Shown here in pieces: positions 38,312 to 47,630 of a DNA stretch of 64,000 nucleotides (positions are counted from its first letter, which is position 1; the number at the start of each line of letters is the position of its first letter). This DNA comes from Polaromonas sp. GTDB lineage: Bacteria > Pseudomonadota > Gammaproteobacteria > Burkholderiales > Burkholderiaceae_C. The notes below the pieces were generated by a model. The model was not told the origin of the DNA, ran no database searches, and saw nothing but the letters and a program-made list of their open reading frames with translations. The stretch lies in the NCBI GenBank assembly GCA_013298815.1, contig JAAFJF010000001.1, positions 1 to 64,000 of the forward strand. The letters run 5' to 3'. The translations under genes were made by a program, and so were the position numbers.

Positions 38312-40522
38312 ATGCCTGGAAAAATCTGTACGTTCTACTCATTCAAAGGGGGGGTGGGTAGAACAATGGCTCTTGCCAATGTTGGATTCATGGCTGCAAT
38401 GTCTGGGAAGAACGTCTTAGTCATGGATTGGGATTTAGAAGCGCCTGGTCTTTTGTACTACTACCGAGGACTCCTTGACTTTTCTAGCTTTAAGTTGGCC
38501 AAAGAAAAGGCAGGAGTTTTGGATATGCTGTGGGATTGGAAGCGCGGCATGGCTAAGTTACGAACAAAATCTGAAGCAGTTGAATTTGCTCAAAGTTGGG
38601 ATAATGATTCGTCTTACTCAAAATACATTAGCGAATTCGATATCAGTGTGTTCAACCCACGCGGCGGGAGCCTAAGCTATGTCGGCGCAGGCGCACCAAA
38701 TATTGAAACATCTGGAAAAAAGCAAACCTATGAATCTGCTCTGACGGCGTTTGATTGGAACAGATTTGGCTCGAAAGAATTCTCCGCAGTATTTTTACAA
38801 AAATTTCGTGACTGGGTGACTAAAACTTACGACTATGTATTGATCGATAGTCGTACTGGCTTGGCGGATGTTGCTGGTATCTGTACTATTCAAATGCCGG
38901 ATACGGTTGCCATGTTCTTTGTGATGAATAAGCAAAATATTGAAGGTACATCACGTGTGGCTGCCGCTATTCGCCAGCAAAAACAAGCACAAGTAGATAT
39001 TCGGTTTGTGCCGACTCGCGTTTACGAGCTAAATAGCAGTGAGCAAAGCGATGCCAAGGCGGCCAGCTTAGATCAGTTGACGAAAGTTGGTGGTCTGTCC
39101 AAAGATACCGTTCAAGCCGATCTAAATAACTTAGTTATTTTTCAAAGTATGGCGCTGCCTTATGTTGAAACGTTGGCAGTATTCAGTCCAGCTGGCGGGG
39201 ATCCTAGAATCGATCCCTTAAATTTAAGATACTTGGCTCTAGCGACCCAATTGCTTGACAGCTCGATCAGCATTCCGGATCTGCCGACTAACTTAATTGC
39301 TATTGTAAGAGATCGCCTGCGTCCCAAAAAGCCAACTATTGAGTACATGGAAACGCTTAAGGTAGCGGAACCATCCAAAGCGGCAAGCGAATTGATCGAA
39401 TACATTGACGCTGCAATTGAAGCCGAGTCAAATGATGCGATTTACGACGATGAGCAAATAAGTGCGTTGATAAGTGCATGCTTTTCAATCGTACAAGATC
39501 TCGATGAACCTGAAGCTGAGTTGATTGCGATTGACAAACTGATTGAGCTCTTAAGGCTTAAGTACTTACATAGCCAAGATAGATGGCGGCATGACCTTAT
39601 ACAGGCACTTGGGCGACTTATAGGGCTTGGATTGAATTTAGTCGAGTTTGAGAGATCAATTGCCGCCTTTGATGAAATTGATGATGCTCTTTCAGAACCT
39701 AAACTTGGCACGAGTCAAAAAATTGAACGGCTTTCTTGGAAACTAAAGGCTGCACAGACTTTGTATACCATTAATAGGCCCACAGAGGAGGTGAAGCAAA
39801 CCGTAGGCGCTTTACGTTCGCTGCATAAATCAGTTCTTGATGGCGTCGCCGGTACGCAGGAGTATGCCCTTGAACTAAAAGTACTCGATGCTGAAATCCA
39901 TTTGATCCAAGGGAATATCTTTGTTGGCCAATCAGATTTCGAGAAGGCTCGCCTTTCGTATGAAAATGGACTCTATGCAATTGGATCTCTGCGAGAGATT
40001 GAACAAGATAGAGAGGGAACAACCGAGCGGCCACGGATATTCTTTGAATTGTCTTACAGGATTGCACTACTACCCGACGAATCACTGTCTATTAATGCTA
40101 AAGTCATGAGAGCTATAGATGCAGCGGAAGCTACAAAACTACATCCATTTGGTATTGCAAATTTTTCCGCATTACTGGATGTAGTTTTGCAAGCTGAGAT
40201 AGGGCAAGGAGAGCATCCAGTTTATATTTTCTTTAAAGTCGTTTTTGATGCGCAAACACAGTCACAACGATTAAATCTCATATCAGTAATGACAAGATCT
40301 CCAGCTGTTGCACAAACTTTCTTGAAACAAATAAGGCGTTCACTACCATATCTGCCTGGTCTTCCTTTGGGGTCTTCCATAGATAATTTAAACTTAACGA
40401 TGGCGAATTTTCGCATGAATATAGACCGTCGCTTAAAGCGCTTTACCAAGGCGGCTGTCTTGATAGAAATATATGCTGACACTGATCATCTGATGTCGGA
40501 GCTGCAAAAGTTATCAGTTTAG
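38312..40522 (+). CDS. MinD/ParA-like ATPase with long helical C-terminal region
   Basis: A 736-residue protein. The N-terminal domain has the deviant Walker A FKGGVGRTMALAN (from residue 11), DWDLEAPG (switch region) and DYVLIDSRTGLADVAG (Walker B). This KGGVGRT group is known from bacterial conflict and signalling operons (for example next to FxsC or TIR-type proteins). Residues from about 330 onward are helical, TPR-like in pattern (for example SDFEKARLSYENGLYAIGSL). It is co-transcribed with the regulator and the nitrilase-like gene. It probably acts as an ATP-dependent switch or scaffold; no nuclease or membrane segment is visible. Confidence 0.78.
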   Translation: MPGKICTFYSFKGGVGRTMALANVGFMAAMSGKNVLVMDWDLEAPGLLYYYRGLLDFSSFKLAKEKAGVLDMLWDWKRGMAKLRTKSEAVEFAQSWDNDSSYSKYISEFDISVFNPRGGSLSYVGAGAPNIETSGKKQTYESALTAFDWNRFGSKEFSAVFLQKFRDWVTKTYDYVLIDSRTGLADVAGICTIQMPDTVAMFFVMNKQNIEGTSRVAAAIRQQKQAQVDIRFVPTRVYELNSSEQSDAKAASLDQLTKVGGLSKDTVQADLNNLVIFQSMALPYVETLAVFSPAGGDPRIDPLNLRYLALATQLLDSSISIPDLPTNLIAIVRDRLRPKKPTIEYMETLKVAEPSKAASELIEYIDAAIEAESNDAIYDDEQISALISACFSIVQDLDEPEAELIAIDKLIELLRLKYLHSQDRWRHDLIQALGRLIGLGLNLVEFERSIAAFDEIDDALSEPKLGTSQKIERLSWKLKAAQTLYTINRPTEEVKQTVGALRSLHKSVLDGVAGTQEYALELKVLDAEIHLIQGNIFVGQSDFEKARLSYENGLYAIGSLREIEQDREGTTERPRIFFELSYRIALLPDESLSINAKVMRAIDAAEATKLHPFGIANFSALLDVVLQAEIGQGEHPVYIFFKVVFDAQTQSQRLNLISVMTRSPAVAQTFLKQIRRSLPYLPGLPLGSSIDNLNLTMANFRMNIDRRLKRFTKAAVLIEIYADTDHLMSELQKLSV

Positions 40523-40531
40523 CTGTTTAAA

Positions 40532-40539
40532 GGGGGGGG
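40532..40539 (+). repeat. G8 homopolymer at the ribosome site of the nitrilase-like gene
   Basis: Eight consecutive G lie 3 bp upstream of the ATG at 40543 and form its Shine-Dalgarno (AGGGGGGGGTAA then ATG). Length change by slippage would alter ribosome-site spacing. Confidence 0.6.
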
Positions 40540-40542
40540 TAA

Positions 40543-41958
40543 ATGAACGCAGGCGACTGGATAATTAGGATTTGGAATGAGCTATCAGTTCTATCGCCTT
40601 CTGAATTAACAAACATTGTTGGTCAGTCAGGTATGTTGCCTAGTGAAGTACTTTCTTCACTCGAAGCAATTGCAGTATCTGGGACAGTAAATATTAATAG
40701 CGAGGCTTTGCTATCTAGCCAAGGCAATGCTGGTAAGTTCAGGCTCTTACAACTGTTAGATGAGCATTTTTTAACAATACACCCTAGAGCAAAAAAAGTA
40801 TCGCTGAAAAGGATTGCTGGTAAATGGCTTGCCGAGTACGAAAAAACGCGCGAGAACGATGCACATTACGCATGTTTTGAAAATCATCGTCTGATTGCAC
40901 ATGGACCGTTATCTCTTTCACAGAGAAATCATTATGAAAGTGGTGGAGAGTTACTCGCGGATCATTTTTCTGCTTTTAGGGTTGTATCACGAGACTATAA
41001 ACACGAAAATAGAGTGATACACGTAGTACATAACGTGTTAAGTAATAACGGTTTTCGTGGTGTTGAATCAAAGGGTGATGTACCTGCATCGAAAGTGTCT
41101 TTTTTCCCGTTAGCTGATTCCGTCAAAGAGTATCTCGTTCAAGTTGAGAAGATTAATACTAAGCACTTCGTAACTCTAACACCGGAATTTTCGGTCGCTG
41201 ACCGGCTAAAGAAAGCACTTAAAAATTTGCATCAAAGTGATATTGGCATTGCTCCGGAATTTTCCGTACCCCAAAACTGTGTTGATGATGTTGTAGAGGT
41301 GTGCAAAGCAAGTGAGAAAATGCCACGATTGTTTCTAATTGGAACTGGAATTACAGATGAGACTGATCCCGATTGCGGAATGCCTTGGAATGAGGCTCGG
41401 GTTATCAATAGCGCTGGGACTCGTCTTTGGAATCAAAGAAAGTTATGGCCTTCGCAGATCCCAAAGAGGCGCTGCTCTGACTATGGACTTGACCCAAGCG
41501 TGCCGAATGCTCATGAGAAAAATGCGAGCGGGAGTGAGCTCAAGATTGTGGACATCGACAATTTCGGTAGATGCTTGATACTGATTTGCCAAGACATTGT
41601 GGCAACGCCGCTGGCGAATGAAGTTATACGTAGTTTTCAACCAGATTGGGTTCTAGTACCAATCATAGATGTAAATAAATTCGAAGGACGATGGCTTCAT
41701 GCCGCCCTACTAAATCATGCGTCAACCTCACGATCTCGATATGTTGGTTGTAGTTCTGGAGTCAATCATGATAGCGAATCTGGTAGTTTTGAGGTTGGTT
41801 TATGTGTTGGTCCGAGCGCACAAAGCCCTAATGAAATTACGACAAGGCGAGTAGCGATAGTTACAGCTAGTAATTCGACAGATGCAATCACAATTGATTG
41901 GTCTGCTTCGTCTGATGAGGATAAAAGATGGACTAAATCGAATCTAACACAAATCTGA
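40543..41958 (+). CDS. Nitrilase-superfamily (carbon-nitrogen hydrolase) domain protein
   Basis: A 471-residue protein. The C-terminal half carries a nitrilase-like Glu-Lys-Cys triad: Glu239 in GIAPEFSVP, a plausible Lys300 in WNQRKLWP, and Cys349 in LILICQDIV. HAALLNHASTSRSRYVGCSS near 41700 matches the typical downstream NRA.EN..Y strand region. The N-terminal 200 residues are not recognised. The family hydrolyses amides or nitriles, and some members condense amines. In this operon it is the likely enzymatic effector controlled by the MinD-like ATPase; that is inference. Confidence 0.72.
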   Translation: MNAGDWIIRIWNELSVLSPSELTNIVGQSGMLPSEVLSSLEAIAVSGTVNINSEALLSSQGNAGKFRLLQLLDEHFLTIHPRAKKVSLKRIAGKWLAEYEKTRENDAHYACFENHRLIAHGPLSLSQRNHYESGGELLADHFSAFRVVSRDYKHENRVIHVVHNVLSNNGFRGVESKGDVPASKVSFFPLADSVKEYLVQVEKINTKHFVTLTPEFSVADRLKKALKNLHQSDIGIAPEFSVPQNCVDDVVEVCKASEKMPRLFLIGTGITDETDPDCGMPWNEARVINSAGTRLWNQRKLWPSQIPKRRCSDYGLDPSVPNAHEKNASGSELKIVDIDNFGRCLILICQDIVATPLANEVIRSFQPDWVLVPIIDVNKFEGRWLHAALLNHASTSRSRYVGCSSGVNHDSESGSFEVGLCVGPSAQSPNEITTRRVAIVTASNSTDAITIDWSASSDEDKRWTKSNLTQI

Positions 41959-42220
41959 AATAACTGTTTTCGCGAAATCGCCGTTTGCAACTTAAGATAA
42001 AACGATACTACAAAAAGATAACTAAACTTCGAAAAAATTAGAAGTAATTCTTCACTAACTTGACGCAAATTTGAAGTTTAGTACCCTCTATAGCTATCGA
42101 ATTGCTATAGTTTGGAAAGCCTTTATCAAAAGCCAACTACTGAAAATTTAGATCTCATCACAATTGATGATGTCAAAGTTTTGATTTTGATATAAATTCA
42201 TAAAACTTCAAGGAGTTTTC

Positions 42221-43249
42221 ATGACTATCATTCTGCGTGGTTTCCAGATTTTCACTTCTATTTTGGTTCTTATTGTTCTATCTGGGTGTACTTCTCCGCC
42301 AAAATTAACTGCTGCTGATAAATTCGCAACTGGTTTTTCAAAATCTATTGCGGCTATTGATGTCATCATGGCTGATCGAGCTGATGCAGAACGCATTGGT
42401 ACCTCAGCGTTTTCCATTTCACCTGTTACTCCAGCGAACAGTGCTTTGATTCCTGAATTTACGAAACTTGCATGCGCAACCTACTCAAGTAAGCTAACGA
42501 ATGCAACTTATGCTAAAGACGAGCTGGCGGTCTATCAAACACTGATTGAGATGCTTGCCAAAGATCCTAAAGAGCCAAGCCTCGCCGGAACAATTACAAA
42601 TATATTAACCAACCGCAAACTGGTTTTTGAGAATGCAAAATTAGAAGAATATACAAAAGCGGTCAAGCTTAGAGAAGATCAATGTAAAAACGAAGTAGGT
42701 GCGATTCTTCAACCACCGCCAATGCCTGCTTCATTCATTGAATCATCGGCAAATCGCATTGCCCTACTCAAAGCTTGGCCATCTTTAAAAGGTTTGCTTG
42801 AGTTTCTTGCAACCCAAGCTGACCAGCAGCTTCGTGTCGCGGCCATACAAAAAGCATTAAACGAACCGGATAATAAAGCTCGTATCGAAACCGCCTTCGC
42901 AACTCTAACAAGTTCAGTTGATCTCAAAAACTCTGTAATGCTTCGCCGTAAAGAAGCTATCCTACTTGGATTTGCATACTACGCTCGATCACAATCGAAT
43001 TTAGACTTCATTGCACGACACAAAGACACGATCAAAATGAATGCAGCGTTTGCTGCTTACTCCAAGTTTGCTGATATTGATTTAGACGAATTGATCGGCA
43101 AAATAAAGGCTTCCAATTTGAGCTTTACTGAACGCATGAACTCAACTGATGCAGATCCAAGCGACCTCATAACAGCTTTAGATTATTTATCTGATGCTTT
43201 AGCGAAATACTCAGCCGCTAAAAAAGCGATTGACGAAGCAAAGAATTAA
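42221..43249 (+). CDS. Unknown lipoprotein at the end of the AT-rich island
   Basis: A 342-residue protein with an N-terminal hydrophobic segment and lipobox LSGC (Cys25), so probably a lipoprotein. The rest is helix-rich with no recognised domain. AAGGAG precedes the ATG. A 262-bp gap separates it from the nitrilase-like gene, so it may have its own promoter and not be part of that operon. Confidence 0.7.
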   Translation: MTIILRGFQIFTSILVLIVLSGCTSPPKLTAADKFATGFSKSIAAIDVIMADRADAERIGTSAFSISPVTPANSALIPEFTKLACATYSSKLTNATYAKDELAVYQTLIEMLAKDPKEPSLAGTITNILTNRKLVFENAKLEEYTKAVKLREDQCKNEVGAILQPPPMPASFIESSANRIALLKAWPSLKGLLEFLATQADQQLRVAAIQKALNEPDNKARIETAFATLTSSVDLKNSVMLRRKEAILLGFAYYARSQSNLDFIARHKDTIKMNAAFAAYSKFADIDLDELIGKIKASNLSFTERMNSTDADPSDLITALDYLSDALAKYSAAKKAIDEAKN

Positions 43250-43307
43250 ATTGCGAAATGACTTCCCGGTCTAAAATGTCAGGAAAATCAACCAACTTCG
43301 AATCGAA

Positions 43308-43529
43308 TTATTTCTCCTTGTCCGGCCCCAACCATTGGTCGATAACAGTACGTGACCGCCCAGCATCAAACTCCGCCTGCCACTTGATCTCAAAATCCCT
43401 CGGGTAGTGACGAAGAATCACTTTGGCCTCCCGTTTAATAGCCTCTGAGAATTCATCGCCCCGTTGTACCTTGAGCAGAAACTCACCCGCCCACCTCAAC
43501 GCTCTGGCTCTTTCATCTGGCATAGTCAT
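43308..43529 (-). CDS. BPSL0761-family small protein
   Basis: A 73-residue protein starting MTMPDERARALRWAGEFL and ending with the typical WLGPD region. It matches a small family frequent in Burkholderiales, especially in accessory DNA. Function unknown. It is read on the minus strand like its neighbours up to 47 kb. Confidence 0.8.
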   Translation of the reverse strand: MTMPDERARALRWAGEFLLKVQRGDEFSEAIKREAKVILRHYPRDFEIKWQAEFDAGRSRTVIDQWLGPDKEK

Positions 43530-43587
43530 AGCAACTCCTTTTGTTTAGGTTTATTCAATCGCTTTTCATTCCTTTTCATCGTCAACA

Positions 43588-44478
43588 TCAAACCTCAATC
43601 AACAATCCCGGATTAAAGTCCGGGTTCTCAAAGTCACCCCTGTGCCATCCCATGGGATAACCCCGTGGGTTGCACACCACCCGCACTGACTTCTTAAAGT
43701 CTCCCAGTCGGTAATCACAAGAATCGTGGGTATGGCCATGGATCCAAAGGTTGGCTTGGGTGAGCAGATCCAAACTCAGCTTTGATCCAAAGGCAGCCGT
43801 CAAAGGATCATTCGTATATCTGGCTGCGGTTGATCGTTTGCTGGGATAGTGGTGTGTCACCACCACTGTTTTTTTTAAAGTACCTAGGTTTGTACCCAGA
43901 TTTTCTTGTTCCAGCTGTGCCTGCAGCCAAGCCAGACTCTCTCGATGCCTGAGAACCGTGTGGGTGGGACTCAAGGGTTGTCCCCTTCTTCTGTATCCAG
44001 TGGATGGATTAAGGGTTTCAGCCTTTTCAACAACGTCACCGGCCAAGCCTTTGAGCTTGACGGTCAAAGGCTGTGCCATGATGCTCCGGTAATCGTTCAT
44101 CCGATACTCAGCCTCTCGCATCATCTTGCTTCTGGTGGTTGAGCCAAAGAACTCAAAATCAGTCCACAGGGTGGCGCCCAGGAAACGGACGCCCCCAAAG
44201 GTGATGCTGCTGTTTTCTAAGAAATGGATGCCAGTCATCAAAGCCGCCACCCGTAATTCGACGACCAACAGATCCCAATGTTGACCATAGAACTCATGGT
44301 TTCCCGCGACATAGATGATTTCATGGTTCGGAAAGGTCTTCCTAGCCCATTCCATGCCTTGAACACCTTTGTGGATATCACCCGCCAAGACAATGACATC
44401 CGCCGCCTCAGTGGCCTCAACATCTGGCTCAAAGGGGGCGAATTCCACATGCAAATCAGACAGTACCAATAGTTTCAT
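43588..44478 (-). CDS. Calcineurin-like metallophosphoesterase
   Basis: A 296-residue phosphoesterase with all metal motifs: LSDLHVEF, LAGDIHKG, VAGNHEFYG, VVTHHYPS and IHGHTHDS. A strong AGGAGGTTCATC ribosome site precedes the ATG. Substrate unknown; such genes are common on plasmids and integrative elements. It follows the HAD-like gene on the same strand with a 26-bp gap. Confidence 0.88.
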   Translation of the reverse strand: MKLLVLSDLHVEFAPFEPDVEATEAADVIVLAGDIHKGVQGMEWARKTFPNHEIIYVAGNHEFYGQHWDLLVVELRVAALMTGIHFLENSSITFGGVRFLGATLWTDFEFFGSTTRSKMMREAEYRMNDYRSIMAQPLTVKLKGLAGDVVEKAETLNPSTGYRRRGQPLSPTHTVLRHRESLAWLQAQLEQENLGTNLGTLKKTVVVTHHYPSKRSTAARYTNDPLTAAFGSKLSLDLLTQANLWIHGHTHDSCDYRLGDFKKSVRVVCNPRGYPMGWHRGDFENPDFNPGLLIEV

Positions 44479-44504
44479 GATGAACCTCCTGTTTTTGTGG
44501 GTAA

Positions 44505-44981
44505 CTACGGCTGACGCAGATAAGCCAGACGACTTCTCAGCTCCGCCTCATTGCTGGGCACAAACCCCGTCTTGTGATCCGTCACCATCAGGTTGGGTGA
44601 GAAGGGTTTGAACCAGTAAGGTCTGTCATCCAAGGCCAACCAAGGCGTCCAAGGGTCTCTGTGGGTACGCATCCATGACACGCACTCCCACTCCCGCTGG
44701 TAATTAGCCAAGCCATCTGGTGCGCTATCTCGCTCCAGGTATCGGAAATCCGGTGTCACGCCGATCACCCGCTCTGCGATGTCGGTTGAGAAATGCTTGC
44801 GCATCTGAGGAATGGATTCTTCCTCATATTTCCACGTCAGCCGCCAGGTCGACGAAATGACGATCTCGACCTGCGGGAAATCCCGCAGGATGGTTTCAAT
44901 CAGAGGCAAGCAGCGAAAGGCGTCTTTGGCATAACAAGGCTCTGGGTGAACCACCCCGTCAAAATCTAGAAAGAGAATCAT
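44505..44981 (-). CDS. HAD-like hydrolase
   Basis: A 158-residue protein with the HAD nucleophile motif MILFLDFDGVVHP, motif II SSTWR, and a late acidic motif WLALDDRPYWF. It lacks a clear large cap. The ATG at 44981 overlaps the stop of the upstream gene (ATGA), so I reject the longer upstream frame. The substrate is unknown. Confidence 0.82.
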   Translation of the reverse strand: MILFLDFDGVVHPEPCYAKDAFRCLPLIETILRDFPQVEIVISSTWRLTWKYEEESIPQMRKHFSTDIAERVIGVTPDFRYLERDSAPDGLANYQREWECVSWMRTHRDPWTPWLALDDRPYWFKPFSPNLMVTDHKTGFVPSNEAELRSRLAYLRQP

Positions 44982-45499
44982 GATGATGCTTCTCCTTTTG
45001 GCGATCTTGGTTGACGCAACACACGCACCATCTCTTGACCAATCACATCCGGGTTGTGGGCTTCGCACAGGGTTTGTAGATAGCCGCCGTAATTCTTGGT
45101 TTTGGCAACGCCACCGCAAACCATGCAGGTGGTCTTGGTTTCTTCCTGGGCAGCTTGCACAAAAGCATGGATCTGCCCAAACAAGTCTGTCGGCTGCTTG
45201 GGTAGCATGAGATGGGATAGTGTTCCTTCAGGGTAGTGGAAGTCTAAGACCGTGATTTTTTGATCACCCAGCGTGAAGTACAGCCGCGCTGAACCCAGCT
45301 TTTCTTTCATCTTCCGCCATTGGAATTGTTTGCGTTGATTCCCCAAGCTCTCCAGCAACATATCCAACTCCATGCACAGTCCCGCCACGATGGGCATCCA
45401 GCCGCGGTAGAACTCGCACATCACATGGGGGTGGCTGAATTGGTAGGGGAACATCTGCTTCAGCTGGTCGCCGGTGTGGATGTCGTAGTTTTTTGTCAT
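44978..45499 (-). CDS. Unknown 173-residue protein with a Cys pair
   Basis: Starts MTKNYDIHTGDQLKQMFPY from the ATG at 45499. A central region (GWMPIVAGLCMELDMLL, KEKLGSARLYF) is followed by a C-terminal CMVCGG with later TLCEAHN that may bind zinc. No family is recognised. The stop overlaps the HAD-like start. Upstream in-frame ATGs lead to a Lys/Arg/Thr-rich stretch that does not look like a protein start. Confidence 0.72.
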   Translation of the reverse strand: MTKNYDIHTGDQLKQMFPYQFSHPHVMCEFYRGWMPIVAGLCMELDMLLESLGNQRKQFQWRKMKEKLGSARLYFTLGDQKITVLDFHYPEGTLSHLMLPKQPTDLFGQIHAFVQAAQEETKTTCMVCGGVAKTKNYGGYLQTLCEAHNPDVIGQEMVRVLRQPRSPKGEASS

Positions 45500-45566
45500 G
45501 GTTGGCTTTCTTTGTTGGTTCAAGTTTTTAGGTTTCTTTGTTTTTCGGGTTGAGGTTCGCTTTGTC

Positions 45567-47072
45567 CTAATGCAGCCAGGTCTTGTCAGGATCTGTTTGA
45601 CCCTTGCCATTCCCTGTTTCACGGGCTTCATCAACGTCGTCAGCGCGCACGTCGGCAGGCAGGTCAGCTGCGGTGAGCCGATTTCGCCCTTGATCCACAG
45701 CGCTCGCTAAAGCCTGCTCCATGGCTTGGGTGATCTCTCTGGCGGTCAAATGCGCTAGTGAAACAACCCATTGCTTGTCTGGAGGCTCAAAGCCAACCAG
45801 TTGCATGTCGGCAAAGGACTTGGCGACCACGGCTGTAGCTAGTTGAATGGCTTCTTGCGCGTTCGGTTTGACAATCTCGAACTCCCTGAAGCGAGAACGC
45901 AGGGATTCGGGTAACAGGCGTTTTCTGTTGGAGGTGGCAATCCAAGTGATCAAGGAGGCGTCAAACTCAAAGTCGACCGAGATGTCTCTGACGCATTTGG
46001 CAGTACTGGGCTCCAGCAGGGTATGCAGGGGTGCTAGAGGGTTCCAATCTCGTAGACTGTCAATTTTGTCAACTTCATCCAAGACGATGATGGGATTGGC
46101 ATATTGACCCAAACAAATCAGTTCAAACACGGCACCAAACTGGGTGTTTGCCCAGCGGCGCTCGGAACCCATCAGGGTGGCACTGGTGACGGCGCTGTCA
46201 AAGGAGATACGCTTGATGGTCGTGCCCAAAGCCTTGGCCAATTCCATGGCAAAGTGGGTTTTACCCAAACCGGGGGCACCGTCCAAGAGGATGGGCGGGA
46301 TGCGGACAGTTTTGTTGGTACGCTCGCCTAGCAGGAGTTGACCCCGGATCAGGTCAATGACTGCGCCAAAGTGGGGTTGGCTCAAACGCAGGGCATCAAG
46401 CGCTTGCACGATATCTTGAGGCATGGCGATATCACGCAGAAGGGTTGAAGCCGTCATCTTTCTGTAGAGTTCGTCATCCCGCTTGCGGATATCCTTGTCC
46501 GGGGTGTTCAGACCTGATCTGGCAAACAGCTTCCCCGGAGCATCGAAGGCATACACGGGGTACTGCAGTTTGGGGTCGTAGTCTGTCCCGGCTACAAGCT
46601 CACGGGGGCCCATGAACTCATTGAAACCGGGTTTGACGGTTTTTGGCTCTGTGCCATTTGCTGGCGCTGTCGGCTCAGTCTGCGATTGCTTGTCTTCTAC
46701 AGCAGCTTTGCCTTTAGCGATCATTTCTTGGCGCAAGCGTTCCTGCTCAAGCTGGTCGATCTGTTCTTGGATAGCCAGCGCTGTGCGTCGTTCGTAGTCC
46801 AGCCTAGCTTCTTCTTTGATGTCTGCTTTGACCTTCAGAGGCACCAAGAGCTGGACGTACCTAGGCGATGCCAAGCCGTTGTGCACCGGCCTGTTGATGA
46901 CGGTGTAGCCTTGTGGCGGTTTGAACCTGGCGGTGTGCTTGGCTTGCGTACGGGGTTTGAAATCACCGTCACTGGCTAACAACTCTTGTTCTGATGGGTC
47001 AGAACGTGAAGGGAACGGTGCAAAGAACGATTGAGAAAGTTTACGTACTTGGTTGGCTTTGTTGTTCGACAT
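45567..47072 (-). CDS. AAA+ ATPase (Lon/FtsH-like ATPase module)
   Basis: About 501 residues. Walker A is DGAPGLGKTHFAMELAKAL, Walker B is IIVLDEVDKIDS, sensor 1 is TWIATSNRKRLLPE, and the Arg finger region is LRSRFREFEI. The N-terminal 150 residues are polar and contain a coiled coil (EEARLDYERRTALAIQEQID). It has no protease domain. I choose the ATG at 47072 because CAGGAG lies 6 bp upstream; an ATG at 47090 is possible. Both starts and the ribosome site lie in or beside strong hairpins (47076-47125), suggesting translational control. It heads the minus-strand accessory cluster. Confidence 0.82.
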   Translation of the reverse strand: MSNNKANQVRKLSQSFFAPFPSRSDPSEQELLASDGDFKPRTQAKHTARFKPPQGYTVINRPVHNGLASPRYVQLLVPLKVKADIKEEARLDYERRTALAIQEQIDQLEQERLRQEMIAKGKAAVEDKQSQTEPTAPANGTEPKTVKPGFNEFMGPRELVAGTDYDPKLQYPVYAFDAPGKLFARSGLNTPDKDIRKRDDELYRKMTASTLLRDIAMPQDIVQALDALRLSQPHFGAVIDLIRGQLLLGERTNKTVRIPPILLDGAPGLGKTHFAMELAKALGTTIKRISFDSAVTSATLMGSERRWANTQFGAVFELICLGQYANPIIVLDEVDKIDSLRDWNPLAPLHTLLEPSTAKCVRDISVDFEFDASLITWIATSNRKRLLPESLRSRFREFEIVKPNAQEAIQLATAVVAKSFADMQLVGFEPPDKQWVVSLAHLTAREITQAMEQALASAVDQGRNRLTAADLPADVRADDVDEARETGNGKGQTDPDKTWLH

Positions 47073-47075
47073 GAA

Positions 47076-47125
47076 GGGCTCCTGAGACATGACACATGTC
47101 AGGAGCCCGGGCGGCGCTGCCGCCC
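47076..47125 (-). promoter_or_regulatory. Two abutting hairpins masking the AAA ATPase ribosome site
   Basis: On the minus strand the first hairpin pairs GGGCGGC with GCCGCCC (47109-47125). The second pairs GGGCTCCTGACATG with CATG and TCAGGAGCCC around a 3-nt loop with a 2-nt bulge (47076-47108). The second hairpin's right arm contains the CAGGAG ribosome site for the ATG at 47072, so translation should depend on opening it. Confidence 0.6.
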
Positions 47126-47630
47126 GTAATGTTTAGTACGAGACCGGCGGCAGCTGGTAAGGTGTGCCCGAACTCCTGAGAGGAATTCGTTGTGATGCGG
47201 TGGATATGGATGAGGTTGTCATTTGAGTTCTACGTATTTATGTTTATGACGCGATTGACAACGGATACAGCCATCACCGACACGAGGATGCTGGCGGGAT
47301 GAAGTTGTGAGTAATTCACGAGGCTTGTGTTGTTAAACATGGTGATGTGTTTCAGTACGTTTGAAGTGACAGAAACGCTAAGGTACAACAGAACAATTCA
47401 GTGTGCAAGAACTATTTTGATTTATTTTTTGGAGACGTATTTAACGATATTGCTTATTCACTAAATTGTGGTGAATTATGTACAAACGGTTGCTTTGGGA
47501 GTTGCTAACTGGTGTACTTGTAGCCTGTGTATCGATGAAAAAGTCAAACAAGACCGTGATAGCATTTGTCTCTAACTACAGGTCATGAATGCGGATTGCA
47601 CTTACAGCAACAGCCAAAAAGGAGAAATGA
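47126..47630. other. Non-coding stretch upstream of the AAA ATPase and DUF5710 genes
   Basis: About 500 bp with no supported gene. It must contain the divergent promoters for the AAA ATPase (minus) and the DUF5710 gene (plus). I see no repeat or terminator in it. Confidence 0.5.

Noticed and set aside
44505-45119. Longer start for the HAD-like gene
   Set aside because: The extra 46 residues overlap the upstream gene and are Arg/Cys-rich; the ATG at 44981 directly precedes the LFLDFDG motif and overlaps the upstream stop as ATGA.
29804-47090. Prophage or insertion sequence
   Set aside because: No integrase, transposase, terminase, capsid or portal gene is recognisable, and no terminal inverted repeats frame the region.
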